This document shows, piece by piece, positions 1-8,508 of a DNA stretch of 64,000 bases (positions are counted from its first letter, which is position 1; the number at the start of each line of letters is the position of its first letter). A program made the translations under genes and the position numbers. Origin of the DNA: Streptomyces phaeolivaceus (GTDB lineage: Bacteria; Actinomycetota; Actinomycetes; Streptomycetales; Streptomycetaceae); the NCBI RefSeq assembly GCF_009184865.1, contig NZ_CP045096.1:9672001-9736000 (forward strand), given 5' to 3'. The notes beneath the pieces are model-generated. The model did not search any database and was not told the origin of the DNA. It worked only from the letters and a program-made list of their open reading frames with translations.

Positions 1-1324
1 TGACGCTCAGGTTGTAGCGGGCGATCGAGTTCGAGCTGTTGCCCATATAGGCCATCCAGCCCGCCTCGTTGTCGTGCGAGTAGTTGAACTGGTACGTGAC
101 ATTGAAGTTCGTGTATTCGAGGTCCCAGGGAGTGCCGTCGTACTCGTTGTCCGGGCCGCCGTACACCTCGTTGAACTGCATCACAGAGTCGGCGCCCGCC
201 CACAGATAGAGCGCGCAGGACACCGCGTCGTAGCGCTCCAAGAAGCCGTTCACCTCGTTGTACTCGACCGTCATGTTCTTGGTGTTGGCGAGCTGGATCG
301 CGCCCTGGCCGACGCTCTCCGCGTAGTTGTGGCCGATGTAGACGTCACGGCTGTACAGATCGCGGGTGCGTACCCACAACTGCTCCCAGCCCTCGTGCCA
401 CTTTCCGCTCTCGTCGTACTGGCCGGCGTCCGCGCCGTCGGCCGCGAACCAGTTGAAAGCGAACTGGACGGCGTGCAGTTCGACGTTCTCGAAGGTGTTG
501 TTCTCGATCCGGACGTCCTTGAAGTAATAGCCGCCCGTGCCGTAGTCCTTGTAGCTGCGGCTGCCGAACACCTGGAAATTCACGGCGCCGTAGTGGATGC
601 GCTGCCAAGTGCTGGGGCCGTCCAGGTTGTGGACGTGGACGTTCGAGATCCGGAAGTGGTCCATGACGCTGTCCGCGCCGCTCGCCAGGAGATCGGCGTT
701 GATCGAGACCATGATTCCGTCGCGGACGTACGTCCCCGTGGTGATGTCGGTCGCGAAATCGTCGTCATTGGACAGTTCGACGTTGTTGATGTCCCAGTAC
801 TGCTGATTGCGCAGCACGATGGCGCCCGTCAGGCCGACGGTCGCGGGATTCTTCGTGCCGTCCGCCCGGAACGGGTTCGGCACCTTGCCGTTGGCCGCGA
901 TGTACGGACGTCTCGCGTTCGGGTCGCCGTACGCGGAGATGGTGATCGGCCGGCCCGTGCTGCCCGAGCCCTTCGGCCACAACTGCTCGTCCTGCCACTG
1001 CGCACCGGCCTTGAGCAGGACACGGTCGCCGGGTGCGAACGTCGTCGCGTTCGCCTTGGCCAGGGTGCGCCAGGCCGTGCCCGGGGACGTCCCGGCCGCG
1101 CTGTCGCGACCGAGCGCCGAGTCGATGAAGTAGTCCTTGCCGCCCGTGGTGTTCGGCGTGTTGCCCGGCCAGGCGGGCTTGATCCGCACGGGCGCCCGGT
1201 GCGGGGCCGTACCGGCGTGCGCGGCGGGCACCAGCGCTCCGACGAGCAGGGCGGCGAGCAGGGCGACGAAGCCCACGTACAGCGTCCGGGCAGGGCGGGG
1301 TGGTCCGGTGTCGACGGGTCTCAT
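1..1324 (-). CDS. secreted right-handed beta-helix protein, 3' end outside window
   Basis: The first 441 codons are visible; the C-terminus lies beyond base 1. Residues 1-37 look like a Sec signal peptide: a basic start, a Leu/Ala/Val core, then AAHA. The mature start has the pattern 'DYFIDSALGRDSAAGTSPGTAW', typical of extracellular parallel beta-helix (pectate-lyase-fold) proteins, with an Asn-rich body (NNVELSND, IENNTFENV, NYSHDNEAG). Such proteins usually bind, cleave or epimerise polysaccharides, but the exact activity cannot be named. The ATG overlaps the stop of the PrsA-like gene (ATGA), so it is translated as the distal gene of the LacI-linked sugar operon. It may act on the same glycan outside the cell. 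Confidence 0.8.
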   Translation of the reverse strand, partial: MRPVDTGPPRPARTLYVGFVALLAALLVGALVPAAHAGTAPHRAPVRIKPAWPGNTPNTTGGKDYFIDSALGRDSAAGTSPGTAWRTLAKANATTFAPGDRVLLKAGAQWQDEQLWPKGSGSTGRPITISAYGDPNARRPYIAANGKVPNPFRADGTKNPATVGLTGAIVLRNQQYWDINNVELSNDDDFATDITTGTYVRDGIMVSINADLLASGADSVMDHFRISNVHVHNLDGPSTWQRIHYGAVNFQVFGSRSYKDYGTGGYYFKDVRIENNTFENVELHAVQFAFNWFAADGADAGQYDESGKWHEGWEQLWVRTRDLYSRDVYIGHNYAESVGQGAIQLANTKNMTVEYNEVNGFLERYDAVSCALYLWAGADSVMQFNEVYGGPDNEYDGTPWDLEYTNFNVTYQFNYSHDNEAGWMAYMGNSSNSIARYNLSV

Positions 1325-2412
1325 TGCTGCACATCCTCTGCGTTGATGGCACCCAGCGCCGCGCTGTCGACATCGATGTCACCGTCGTCGATCCGACGCT
1401 GGAGGTACTGGTCGAACTTCTCCTCGACGAGCGACTGCCGGATCCGCTGGGAGTACGCGGCGAACGCCTTGTCCTCGTCGACGCGTTTGCCGTCGAGTTC
1501 GTAGTAGGTGATCTGACCGGTGCCCGGGACAGGGGCGGACACCTCACCCGTCCTCAGCCCGCCGAGCACCGTCGTCAGGTCCTGGTCGTGCGCGTTCAGG
1601 CTGGTGGCGCCACCGCCGTCGTACGTGGCCGTCGTGAGCCTGGCCCCGGGCTCCCCGGGGACGACGTCCGCGAGGCGCTCGGCGGCGGACACCCGTCGCT
1701 GGAGGCGGGTGGCCCGCTCCGAGGGCGCGTCGGCGGGCATCGGTACGACCAGCCGGGTGTACGTGTACGTGGTCGCGTTGGCGCTCCACGCGTCCCGGTC
1801 GGAGTCGAAGGCGTGCCGGACCTCGACGTCGGTGACCTTCAGCGGGCCCCCGGCCTCGGCGCCCAGCCGCTTCTTCAGGCCGGTGGTGAGTTCGGTGAGC
1901 CGGTGGCTGTAGTACTCGTCGGGGGAGAACTCCGTGACGCCGTACACGGTCCGGCCGGCGGCGACGGCCTCGGCCCGGGACTCGTTCTCCTTCGCCAGCT
2001 CGGTGAGGAAGTCCGCGTGGTCCACGGAGTCCACGAGGCCCTGCTCCTCGGCGACGACGAGGACGGTCTTGTCCCGCTCGATCTCGTCCAGCGCCCGGGA
2101 TTCGAGACGCTGGAGCGCGGTCCTGCCACCGGCCTTCGCGTTCCAGTCGAGCGTGCCGCCGAGGCCGTACGCGTTGCGCAGCTCGTTCTGCACGGTCGGC
2201 GCCAACCGCCGCATGTGGAAGAGGAGTTCGTCGCGGGTGACGGGGTGTCCGTCGAGGGTGGCGATCCGGGTGCCGCCGCCGCTGCCGCGGTGGCCGAGCA
2301 GGGTCACCCCGGTGACGATCAGGGCGGTGAGGGCGACGCACGCGCCGAAGATCAGGAAGGCGGTTCTCCGGGGTGCTCCCGTCGTTCCGCGAGGTGTCCC
2401 GGTCCGCTTCAC
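1321..2412 (-). CDS. membrane-anchored PrsA/SurA-like chaperone (parvulin-type, diverged)
   Basis: The product has 363 residues. One transmembrane anchor lies at about 17-40, followed by a Gly-rich stretch and an extracytoplasmic region. The 'LDGHPVTRDELLFHMRRLAP' start and long charged helices resemble the N-terminal chaperone domain of SurA/PrsA. The middle, where a parvulin domain would sit, is weakly conserved, so isomerase activity is doubtful. The GTG start overlaps the fucosidase stop (GTGA). Being wedged between a glycosidase and a beta-helix exoprotein, it may help fold the exported products of this operon. Family assignment rests on overall pattern, not on a catalytic motif. Confidence 0.6.
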   Translation of the reverse strand: MKRTGTPRGTTGAPRRTAFLIFGACVALTALIVTGVTLLGHRGSGGGTRIATLDGHPVTRDELLFHMRRLAPTVQNELRNAYGLGGTLDWNAKAGGRTALQRLESRALDEIERDKTVLVVAEEQGLVDSVDHADFLTELAKENESRAEAVAAGRTVYGVTEFSPDEYYSHRLTELTTGLKKRLGAEAGGPLKVTDVEVRHAFDSDRDAWSANATTYTYTRLVVPMPADAPSERATRLQRRVSAAERLADVVPGEPGARLTTATYDGGGATSLNAHDQDLTTVLGGLRTGEVSAPVPGTGQITYYELDGKRVDEDKAFAAYSQRIRQSLVEEKFDQYLQRRIDDGDIDVDSAALGAINAEDVQQ

Positions 2413-3785
2413 GAGGCCGCCTCGATCGCGTCCGTCCGGGCGAGGAGCGGGGTGTCCCGGGACCGGGTCACCTCGATCCGTACGGTGTCGGCCTCGGTCG
2501 GCGGGAACGTCAGGATGCGCTGGTGGCCCACCGAGTCCGCCTCGGCGAGCGTCGTCCACCGACCGTCCCGGTGGCCCCGGACGACGACATGCTCGATGCG
2601 CTGCCCTCGCGTGATGTCCTCGCCCAGGACGACCGCCTCGATCCGATACGGCCGGGTGAAGGTGAGGGTCACGGTGGGCAGGGCGGCCGGGTCGACCTCG
2701 GGGCCCGACGAGACCGTTGCCGTGGCCTCGATCCGGCGCGCCCTGAAGTCCCGGATGCGCCGCCCGAGTTGGCCGAGCACCGCCACGTCGGCGTCCTGCA
2801 CGAGTCCGTCGGCGGCCGGTGGGACGTTGAGCAGGAAGCAGGAGTTGCCGCCGACGGAACGCAGATAGATGGTGAACAGCTCGTCCACGGAACGGACTTG
2901 GGTGTCCTCCGCCGGATGGTGGAACCAGCCGGGCCGGATCGAGGTGTTGACCTCGGCCGGATACCAGACGAGATCGTCCTCGTGCCCCACGAGAGCGGCG
3001 CGGCTGCCGAGGTCCCGGTCGTCGCTGCGGACCAGACGGGCGAAGGCGCCGTCGTCGGCCTGCTGCGAACGGTCGGCGGTGCGCTCGGCGTCCTGGAGGG
3101 CACGCGGTACGACACTCCACTCGTCGGGGCGGGTCTCCCCGGCCTCGTTGCCGCACCAGCGGACATCCGGCCCGCACACACTGATCACCGCGTCCGGCTG
3201 CGACTCGCGGACCACCGCGTAGTACCGCTCCCAGTCGTAGTACTGCCGCTTGCCGTTCGGGCCCTCGCCGTTGGCGCCGTCGAGCCACACGGAGAACACC
3301 GGCCCGTACCGGGTGAGCAGTTCGGTGAGCTGGGCGACGTAGAAGTCGTCGTACGCGGTCCCCGAACCGTACGACGCCTCCGTGCGGTCCCAGGGGGAGA
3401 GGTACACGCCGAACCGCAGACCGTGCCGGCGTGCCGCGTCGGCGACCTCCGCGACCACATCGCCCCGGCCGTCCCGCCAGGGCGAGGAGGCGACCGAATA
3501 GGACGTGACGTCGCTCGGCCAGAGGCAGAAGCCGTCGTGGTGCTTGCAGGTGAGGATGACCCCGGTCATCCCCGCGCTCTTGAGGGCCCGCACCCACTGG
3601 TCGGCGTCGAGCCCGGCCGGGTCGAACAGCGCCGGGTCGTCGTGGCCCTCGCCCCACTCCCGGCCCGTCATCGTGTTCATGCCGAAGTGGACGAACCCGT
3701 AGAACTCCATGGCCTGCCAGGTGAGTTGGCGTCCGCTCGGCCGGACCTCCGCCAGGGCCCGTCCGGTGCCGGCGGCCGTGGTCAT
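2409..3785 (-). CDS. alpha-L-fucosidase, GH29 family
   Basis: The product has 458 residues and no signal peptide, so it probably acts in the cytoplasm on imported oligosaccharide. GH29 landmarks are clear: 'EFYGFVHFGMNT', 'GVILTCKHHDGFCLWPS', 'FGVYLSPWDR' and 'FSVWLDGANG', the last holding the usual Asp nucleophile. A C-terminal beta-sandwich-like domain follows from about residue 340. The ATG overlaps the stop of the small membrane protein gene (ATGA), and its own stop overlaps the next gene. Together with the divergent GH35 beta-galactosidase it points to a fucosylated galactoside as substrate; that pairing is inference. Confidence 0.9.
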   Translation of the reverse strand: MTTAAGTGRALAEVRPSGRQLTWQAMEFYGFVHFGMNTMTGREWGEGHDDPALFDPAGLDADQWVRALKSAGMTGVILTCKHHDGFCLWPSDVTSYSVASSPWRDGRGDVVAEVADAARRHGLRFGVYLSPWDRTEASYGSGTAYDDFYVAQLTELLTRYGPVFSVWLDGANGEGPNGKRQYYDWERYYAVVRESQPDAVISVCGPDVRWCGNEAGETRPDEWSVVPRALQDAERTADRSQQADDGAFARLVRSDDRDLGSRAALVGHEDDLVWYPAEVNTSIRPGWFHHPAEDTQVRSVDELFTIYLRSVGGNSCFLLNVPPAADGLVQDADVAVLGQLGRRIRDFRARRIEATATVSSGPEVDPAALPTVTLTFTRPYRIEAVVLGEDITRGQRIEHVVVRGHRDGRWTTLAEADSVGHQRILTFPPTEADTVRIEVTRSRDTPLLARTDAIEAAS

Positions 3786-3961
3786 CGAAACCGCCGGTTG
3801 TACGAGGCGAGCAGGGCCAGCAGCCCGGCCAGCGCGGCGAGCATGACCAGCAGGCTGTCCCAGCCGGCCGTGGTGCGCGCGGTGACGACGAGCGTGACAC
3901 AGGCCGCCGCGAGGAGCGTACGGGTGGCGACCAGAAGCGCCGTACGCGTCGATGCCTTCAT
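3782..3961 (-). CDS. 59-residue two-helix membrane protein in the sugar operon
   Basis: This small gene has an ATG at 3961 and a stop (TGA) overlapping the fucosidase ATG. It encodes MKASTRTALLVATRT, a hydrophobic helix (LLAAACVTLVV), a short loop (TARTTAGWDS), a second helix (LLVMLAALAGLLALLA) and a basic tail (SYNRRFR). The spacer from the upstream permease holds a ribosome site (GGAAGGAAACCGAAC) just before the ATG. Overlap at the 3' end and codon use support it as real. I do not recognise a family. By position it could be an accessory of the ABC permease or a small regulatory membrane protein; both are guesses. Confidence 0.65.
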   Translation of the reverse strand: MKASTRTALLVATRTLLAAACVTLVVTARTTAGWDSLLVMLAALAGLLALLASYNRRFR

Positions 3962-4016
3962 GTTCGGTTTCCTTCCGCTGGTGCGGGCGGGGCCTTCGGC
4001 GCCCCCGGGGGAGCGG

Positions 4017-4895
4017 TCAGCCCTTCACGCCGCCGGACGCCATGCCCTCGATGAGCCGGCGCTGGATGACGGCGTAGAGGAGGAGCACGGGGACGATGAC
4101 GATGACCATGCCGGCGTAGAGGCGCCCGTAGTCGGCCGCCGCCTTCTGCGCGGTGAACAGGTTCAACAGGCCGACCTGCAAGGTCTTGCCATCGCCGGGG
4201 AGGAGGGTGAGGGCGATGATGAAGTCGTTCCAGTAGGCGAGGAAGTTGAAGAGGATCACGGTGGTGACCGCCGGACGCGCCATCGGGAGCATCACGCTGG
4301 TCATGATCCGGAAACGGGACGCCCCGTCGAGCGCGGCGGCCTCCTCGTACTCGACCGGGATCGACCGGAAGTACGCGGTGAGCAGATAGATCGTGAACGG
4401 GATCGACGTGGCCGCGTAGACGAGGGCCAGGACGGTGGGGTTGTCGATGAAGAAGCCCCCTGGGAAGACGTCGACGAGGGCGCGGTCCCAGTCGACGAGC
4501 ATCAGGAAGATCGGTACGACGATGTAGTTGACGTTGACGAACAGGCCCGCCAGGAGCGCGAGTTCGACGAGACGGCGGCCCCGGAACTCGTAGCGGGCGA
4601 TGACGTACGCGGCCGGTACCGAGACCGCGAGGACGAACACCAGGCCAAGTGCCGTGACGAACACCGAGGTCAGGAAGTACTGGCCCATGTGCGCGGTGAC
4701 GAACGCGTCGACGTAGTTCTGGAAGTGGAGGCTCTGCGGCAGCGTCCAGGGGCTGCCGAAGAACTCGCCCTTCCGCTTGAGCGAGGCCAGCAGCACCCAG
4801 CCGACCGGCACGGCGATCGCGAGCGCGAGGGCGATGACGAGGAGGTGGGTGAGCGGGCGGCCGAGGCGGGGGCGGGACGACGTGGGTGTGGTCAT
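4017..4895 (-). CDS. carbohydrate ABC transporter permease (MalG-type)
   Basis: The product has 292 residues with six predicted membrane helices, starting at 'LTHLLVIALALAIAVPVGWVLL'. The cytoplasmic EAA loop is visible as 'EYEEAAALDGASRFRIMTSVMLP', the docking site for the ATPase. No ATPase gene is present nearby, as is usual for Streptomyces sugar importers, which share a common MsiK-type ATPase (known for the group, not visible here). It lies 18 bases after the partner permease. The short C-terminus ends in GMASGGVKG. Confidence 0.92.
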   Translation of the reverse strand: MTTPTSSRPRLGRPLTHLLVIALALAIAVPVGWVLLASLKRKGEFFGSPWTLPQSLHFQNYVDAFVTAHMGQYFLTSVFVTALGLVFVLAVSVPAAYVIARYEFRGRRLVELALLAGLFVNVNYIVVPIFLMLVDWDRALVDVFPGGFFIDNPTVLALVYAATSIPFTIYLLTAYFRSIPVEYEEAAALDGASRFRIMTSVMLPMARPAVTTVILFNFLAYWNDFIIALTLLPGDGKTLQVGLLNLFTAQKAAADYGRLYAGMVIVIVPVLLLYAVIQRRLIEGMASGGVKG

Positions 4896-4913
4896 GGTCG
4901 TGGTGTTCCGTCC

Positions 4914-5906
4914 TCAGTACCGGAGGGGCTCGCGCCGCGTCGCCCGGCTCACCAGCAGCGACACGAGGAACGAGAACGCGAAGATGACGACACCGATTGC
5001 CATGCCGTAGCCGTACGACGAGTTCGTGTACGCCTGCTTGTACATGTAGCTCAGCAGGACCTCGGAGGAGCCGTCCGGGCCGCCGCCGGTCATCGCGCGG
5101 ACGAGGACGAAGCTGAGGTTGACGGCGCTCATGATGAAGAAGGTCAGCGTGGTGCGGAGGTTCTCCCAGATCAACGGCAGGGTGAGCGCGAAGAACTGCC
5201 GGGTGGGGGAGGCGCCGTCGAGCGCGCTCGCCTCGTACAGCTCCTCCGGGACGCTCGCCATGCTCGACATGTAGAGGACCATGTAGTAGCCGAGCGACTG
5301 CCAGACCATCGCGACGGCCACGGAATACAGCACGATCTTCTGGTTCCCGAGCCAGACCTGTTGCAGCCCGTCCAACGACAGCAGCCGGAGGGCGCCGTTG
5401 AGGAGGCCGTTCTCCTGGTCGTAGACGGCGGAGAAGATCGCCGCGATCACCACCACCGAGAGCACGTTCGGGACGTAGAGCACGAACCGGTAGAGGTTGC
5501 GTCCGCGCAGCCGCTGCCGGGTCATGAGCGCGGCGAGGAACAGGCCCATGACCGTCGTCACGACCGTCACCACGACCAGCAGCGCCACCGTGTTCTGGAA
5601 CGCGCGCACGAACTGCCGGTCGTCCAGGAGGGCGCGGAAGTTGTCCAGCCCCACGAACCGCATGTCCGGGGAGAAACCGCTCCAGGTGTAGAACGACATC
5701 CGGAACACGTTCAGCGTCGGCACGATCATGAACACCGCGAACAGGACCAGCGCGGGCAGCAGACAGAGCAGCACGAAGCGGGTGTCGGCGCGGCGGCGGA
5801 CGGGGGAGCGCCCGCCGCCGCGCCGGGAACGCCCGGCGGGCGGCGCCGGTTCGGCCTTCGACACGCCGTTCCTCTGCGCGGGGGGTGGGGTGGCGGAGGT
5901 CGTCAC
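4914..5906 (-). CDS. carbohydrate ABC transporter permease (MalF-type)
   Basis: A basic N-terminal tail (SRRGGGRSPVRRRADTRF) is followed by six membrane helices, beginning 'VLLCLLPALVLFAVFMIVPT'. The EAA loop reads 'EELYEASALDGASPTRQFFALTLP'. The start is chosen as the GTG at 5906, because GAGG lies nine bases upstream (330 aa). An in-frame GTG at 5921 would add five residues and lies two bases after the binding-protein stop, but has no good ribosome site. It is the membrane partner of the following MalG-type permease and takes sugar from the lipoprotein encoded just upstream. Confidence 0.9.
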   Translation of the reverse strand: MTTSATPPPAQRNGVSKAEPAPPAGRSRRGGGRSPVRRRADTRFVLLCLLPALVLFAVFMIVPTLNVFRMSFYTWSGFSPDMRFVGLDNFRALLDDRQFVRAFQNTVALLVVVTVVTTVMGLFLAALMTRQRLRGRNLYRFVLYVPNVLSVVVIAAIFSAVYDQENGLLNGALRLLSLDGLQQVWLGNQKIVLYSVAVAMVWQSLGYYMVLYMSSMASVPEELYEASALDGASPTRQFFALTLPLIWENLRTTLTFFIMSAVNLSFVLVRAMTGGGPDGSSEVLLSYMYKQAYTNSSYGYGMAIGVVIFAFSFLVSLLVSRATRREPLRY

Positions 5907-5922
5907 CGTGCCTGTCCTCACC

Positions 5923-7245
5923 TCAACCGCCCGCCTGCCGCAGCTTCTCGCTCGCCTCGTTCAGCGCGGACTGCCACTCGTCCTCGGTGGTGTCGCCGCT
6001 GATGACGCTGTTGGCGGTATCGAAGAGGGTGGCCTTGATGTCGACGCCCTCCACGGGCGCGGTGCTCGCGAAGCCGCCGACCAGCGCGGCGACCGACGGG
6101 TCCTCGTACACCTTGTAGAACTCGGCGTTCTCGGCCGACAGACTGCTCGCGATGCCCTCGACCGGCTGGATCGCGTCCGACTTGGCGAAGATCTTCGCGG
6201 CCTCGTCGGAGTACAGATAGGCGATGAACTCCTTGGCCGCGTCCTTCTGTTGGGCAGCGCTGGGCACCCACACCGACTCGACCGACGTGGTGATGTACCG
6301 CTTGCCGCCCGCCGTGACCGCCGGCAGCGGGGTGAGCCCCCACGCGAAGCCGTCGGAGCGCGGGGCGTCCGCCATCTCGCCGACGATCCAGGTGCCGTTC
6401 GGCATGAACAGCGCCTTGTCGTCGAGCACCAGCTGCTGGTTCTTGGTGAAGTCCTGCTCGTTGGCGTAGCCGACGGTGGCCGGCGCGGCGTAACCGAGCA
6501 GCTTCGTCGTGATGTCGAGCGCCTTCCGGGCGTTCGCCGACTTCCAGACGTCCTTCTTGTACGTCATCACATCGGTGTAGAACGACTCCCCGCCGACATC
6601 GGCGAGGAGCGCGAAGAAGTACGAGTCGAGATACCCGGCGGTCGGATAGGTGAACAGGGGTATGCCCTGCTTCTTCGCTGTGTCGCCGAGCGCGAACATC
6701 TCGTCCCAGGTGGCCGGGACCTTCCAGCCCTTCTCCTTGAACAGGCCCTGGTTGTAGAAGAGTCCGGTCGGCGCGTAGTACATCGGCATCAGATACGTCT
6801 TGTCCGTGCCGTACGGGTCGGTGTTGAGGTTGCCGACGATGCCCTCGGTGAGCTTGTCCCCGACGGTCGTGTCCTCACCCGGGACCTTCTCCTTCAGCAC
6901 CGGGGTGAGGTCCTCCAGGGCCTTGTCCTTGACGAGCGTCTCGGTGAGGGCGGCCTTGCGGCCCTGGCCGAGCACCACGACGTCCGGGTAGCGGCCCGCC
7001 TTCATGTTCGGGGTGATCTCGTCCTCGATGCTCTTCGAGATCTGCAACTGGACATCGATGTCGGGATGCGAGGCCTCGTACGCCTTGATGACCTGCGTGT
7101 ACATGTCCCGGCCGTAACCGCCTTCGAGGGCGGCGACCTTGAGAACCGTCTTGCCGGAGTCCGAGCCGCTCCCGCCGGCCGAGCAGCCGGCGAGCAGTCC
7201 GAGCACTGTGACCGCGGCGCCCGTGAGGACGAGCGATCTCCTCAT
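5923..7245 (-). CDS. extracellular sugar-binding lipoprotein of the ABC importer
   Basis: The product has 440 residues. The N-terminus is a type II signal peptide with lipobox LLAG-C (MRRSLVLTGAAVTVLGLLAGCSAGG), so the protein is lipid-anchored outside the membrane. The body matches family 1 solute-binding proteins: 'KTVLKVAALEGGYGRDMYTQVIKAYEASHPDI' at the start, and 'MPNGTWIVGEMADA' and 'ETSVESVWVPSAA'-like blocks later. The ATG at 7245 is preceded by GGGAAGGA; longer in-frame starts would bury the signal peptide. It is the first gene of the operon and sits behind an operator at 7315-7336. The ligand is unknown but likely an oligosaccharide processed by the fucosidase and galactosidase. Confidence 0.92.
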   Translation of the reverse strand: MRRSLVLTGAAVTVLGLLAGCSAGGSGSDSGKTVLKVAALEGGYGRDMYTQVIKAYEASHPDIDVQLQISKSIEDEITPNMKAGRYPDVVVLGQGRKAALTETLVKDKALEDLTPVLKEKVPGEDTTVGDKLTEGIVGNLNTDPYGTDKTYLMPMYYAPTGLFYNQGLFKEKGWKVPATWDEMFALGDTAKKQGIPLFTYPTAGYLDSYFFALLADVGGESFYTDVMTYKKDVWKSANARKALDITTKLLGYAAPATVGYANEQDFTKNQQLVLDDKALFMPNGTWIVGEMADAPRSDGFAWGLTPLPAVTAGGKRYITTSVESVWVPSAAQQKDAAKEFIAYLYSDEAAKIFAKSDAIQPVEGIASSLSAENAEFYKVYEDPSVAALVGGFASTAPVEGVDIKATLFDTANSVISGDTTEDEWQSALNEASEKLRQAGG

Positions 7246-7292
7246 GCGGTGTCCTTCCCGTGGACGACTGCCCACCTGGCTGCGCGAGATCT

Positions 7293-7309
7293 GGATCACA
7301 AGGTGATCC
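7293..7309. promoter_or_regulatory. perfect 7-bp inverted repeat in the operon leader
   Basis: GGATCAC-AAG-GTGATCC lies between the operator at 7315 and the start of the binding-protein gene. It could be a leader hairpin or a second protein-binding site. No family match is claimed. Confidence 0.45.
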
Positions 7310-7314
7310 GGTGT

Positions 7315-7336
7315 TGTTACGGTGGCACCGATAACA
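7315..7336. promoter_or_regulatory. candidate LacI-family operator of the sugar ABC operon
   Basis: The imperfect palindrome TGTTAC-N10-ATAACA lies 70 bases upstream of the binding-protein ATG. Its right half, GGCACCGATAACA, is identical to one found at 8484-8496 next to the regulator and the GH35 gene. Two matching sites around a LacI-type gene are good evidence for a local regulon. Confidence 0.7.
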
Positions 7337-7399
7337 TGGCAGCGCAAGGGGCTCACGAGAGGGAGTTGCCGAACGGTCGGGCCGGAGCGCGGTGCCGGG

Positions 7400-8419
7400 T
7401 CAGTCGGCGCGCGGGGGCGCGGTGGAGGCACGCACCGTCAGCGAGGCGGTGACCACGGAGGCGTCCACATCGGCCTCGTCGCCGTGCAGCAGCAGGTCGA
7501 CGGCCGCCGCGCCGTAGCGGTAGAAGTCCTGCCGGACAGTGGTCAGCGGGGGCGAGCTGTAGGCCGCGAGCGCGATGTCGTCGACGCTCACGATCGACAC
7601 GTCGCCGGGCACCGAGCGGCCCCGCTCGCGCAGGGCCCGGATCACCCCGAAGGCCATCTCGTCGCTGGCCACGAACACCGCCGTGACCTCCGGGATCATC
7701 GCGACGATCTGCCCCTGCCGGTACCCCGAGTCCGGCGACCAGTCGCCCTCCAGGATCGGCGGCGCCTCGATCCCGGCCGCCGTCAGGCACTCCTGCCAGC
7801 CCTGCCGCCGCCGGCGCGCCTCGATCCACTCGTCCGGCCCCGAGATGTGCCAGACCTGCCGGTGCCCGAGGTCCAGCAGATGCCGGGTGGCGACCCGGCC
7901 CGCCTCCTGCTGGTCTATGCCGAGCACCCGGGCACCCGCCGTCCGCGAGCCGTCGAGGGTGACGGTCGGGATGTCACGGGTGATGTCCTCCATCTTCCGC
8001 GTCACGGAGATGAGCGGCACGGCGATCACGAAGCCGTCCACGCCCTGGTCGGCCAGCTTGGACAGGGACTGCTCCATCAGCCCCGTGTCCAGCGCGGCGA
8101 TGGTCGCGATGCTCACCGCGTACCCGGCCGAGCCCGCCGCCGACTCCACACCGGCCGTCACCGCCGAGCGCGAGTAGTACCCGCCGGACGCCAGCAGCAC
8201 CAGGCCGATGGTGTGGCTGCGGCCCGAGGACAACGCCCTGGCGGCGCTGTTGAAGCGGTAGCCGACCTGCTCCACGGCGGCGAGCACACGCCGCCTGGTC
8301 TCCGGGTTGACGTTCGGCGAGCCGCGGAGCGCGCGCGAGACGGTCTGCGCCGACACCCCGGCGGCCCGCGCCACATCGGCCATGCTCGGCTGCCTGAGCC
8401 TCGCGGTCTCCTCGGTCAT
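7400..8419 (-). CDS. LacI-family transcriptional regulator
   Basis: The product has 339 residues. The N-terminal helix-turn-helix reads 'SMADVARAAGVSAQTVSRALRG', followed by the hinge helix 'VLAAVEQVGYRFNSAARALSSGR' and a periplasmic-binding-like sugar sensor with 'VFVASDEMAFGVIRALRERG'. The ATG at 8419 has GGGAGGGG upstream; the longer ORF start at 8497 would run through the operator and is rejected. It is transcribed toward the ABC operon and divergently from the GH35 gene. It probably represses both through the two TGTTAC...ATAACA sites and is released by an imported sugar. Confidence 0.93.
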   Translation of the reverse strand: MTEETARLRQPSMADVARAAGVSAQTVSRALRGSPNVNPETRRRVLAAVEQVGYRFNSAARALSSGRSHTIGLVLLASGGYYSRSAVTAGVESAAGSAGYAVSIATIAALDTGLMEQSLSKLADQGVDGFVIAVPLISVTRKMEDITRDIPTVTLDGSRTAGARVLGIDQQEAGRVATRHLLDLGHRQVWHISGPDEWIEARRRRQGWQECLTAAGIEAPPILEGDWSPDSGYRQGQIVAMIPEVTAVFVASDEMAFGVIRALRERGRSVPGDVSIVSVDDIALAAYSSPPLTTVRQDFYRYGAAAVDLLLHGDEADVDASVVTASLTVRASTAPPRAD

Positions 8420-8472
8420 GGTGCTCCCCTCCCGTGGACGGCCACGGAGTCGTTCACCGGATTCTATCGACC

Positions 8473-8502
8473 TTGTTACGTATGGCACCGATAACATAGG
8501 CT
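8473..8502 (+). promoter_or_regulatory. GH35 promoter with embedded LacI operator
   Basis: A TTGTTA -35-like element (8473-8478) and TAGGCT -10 element (8497-8502) are 18 bases apart. The operator TGTTAC-N11-ATAACA (8474-8496) fills the spacer, so repressor binding would block RNA polymerase directly. Transcription would begin near 8509, at the GTG itself, predicting a leaderless message. Confidence 0.6.
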
Positions 8503-8508
8503 CACATC

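Noticed and set aside
2373..6002. A 1209-codon plus-strand open frame across the fucosidase and permease genes
   Set aside because: It is the antisense shadow of four well-supported minus-strand genes; the protein is a Arg/Asp/Val-rich string with no domain, an effect of high GC.
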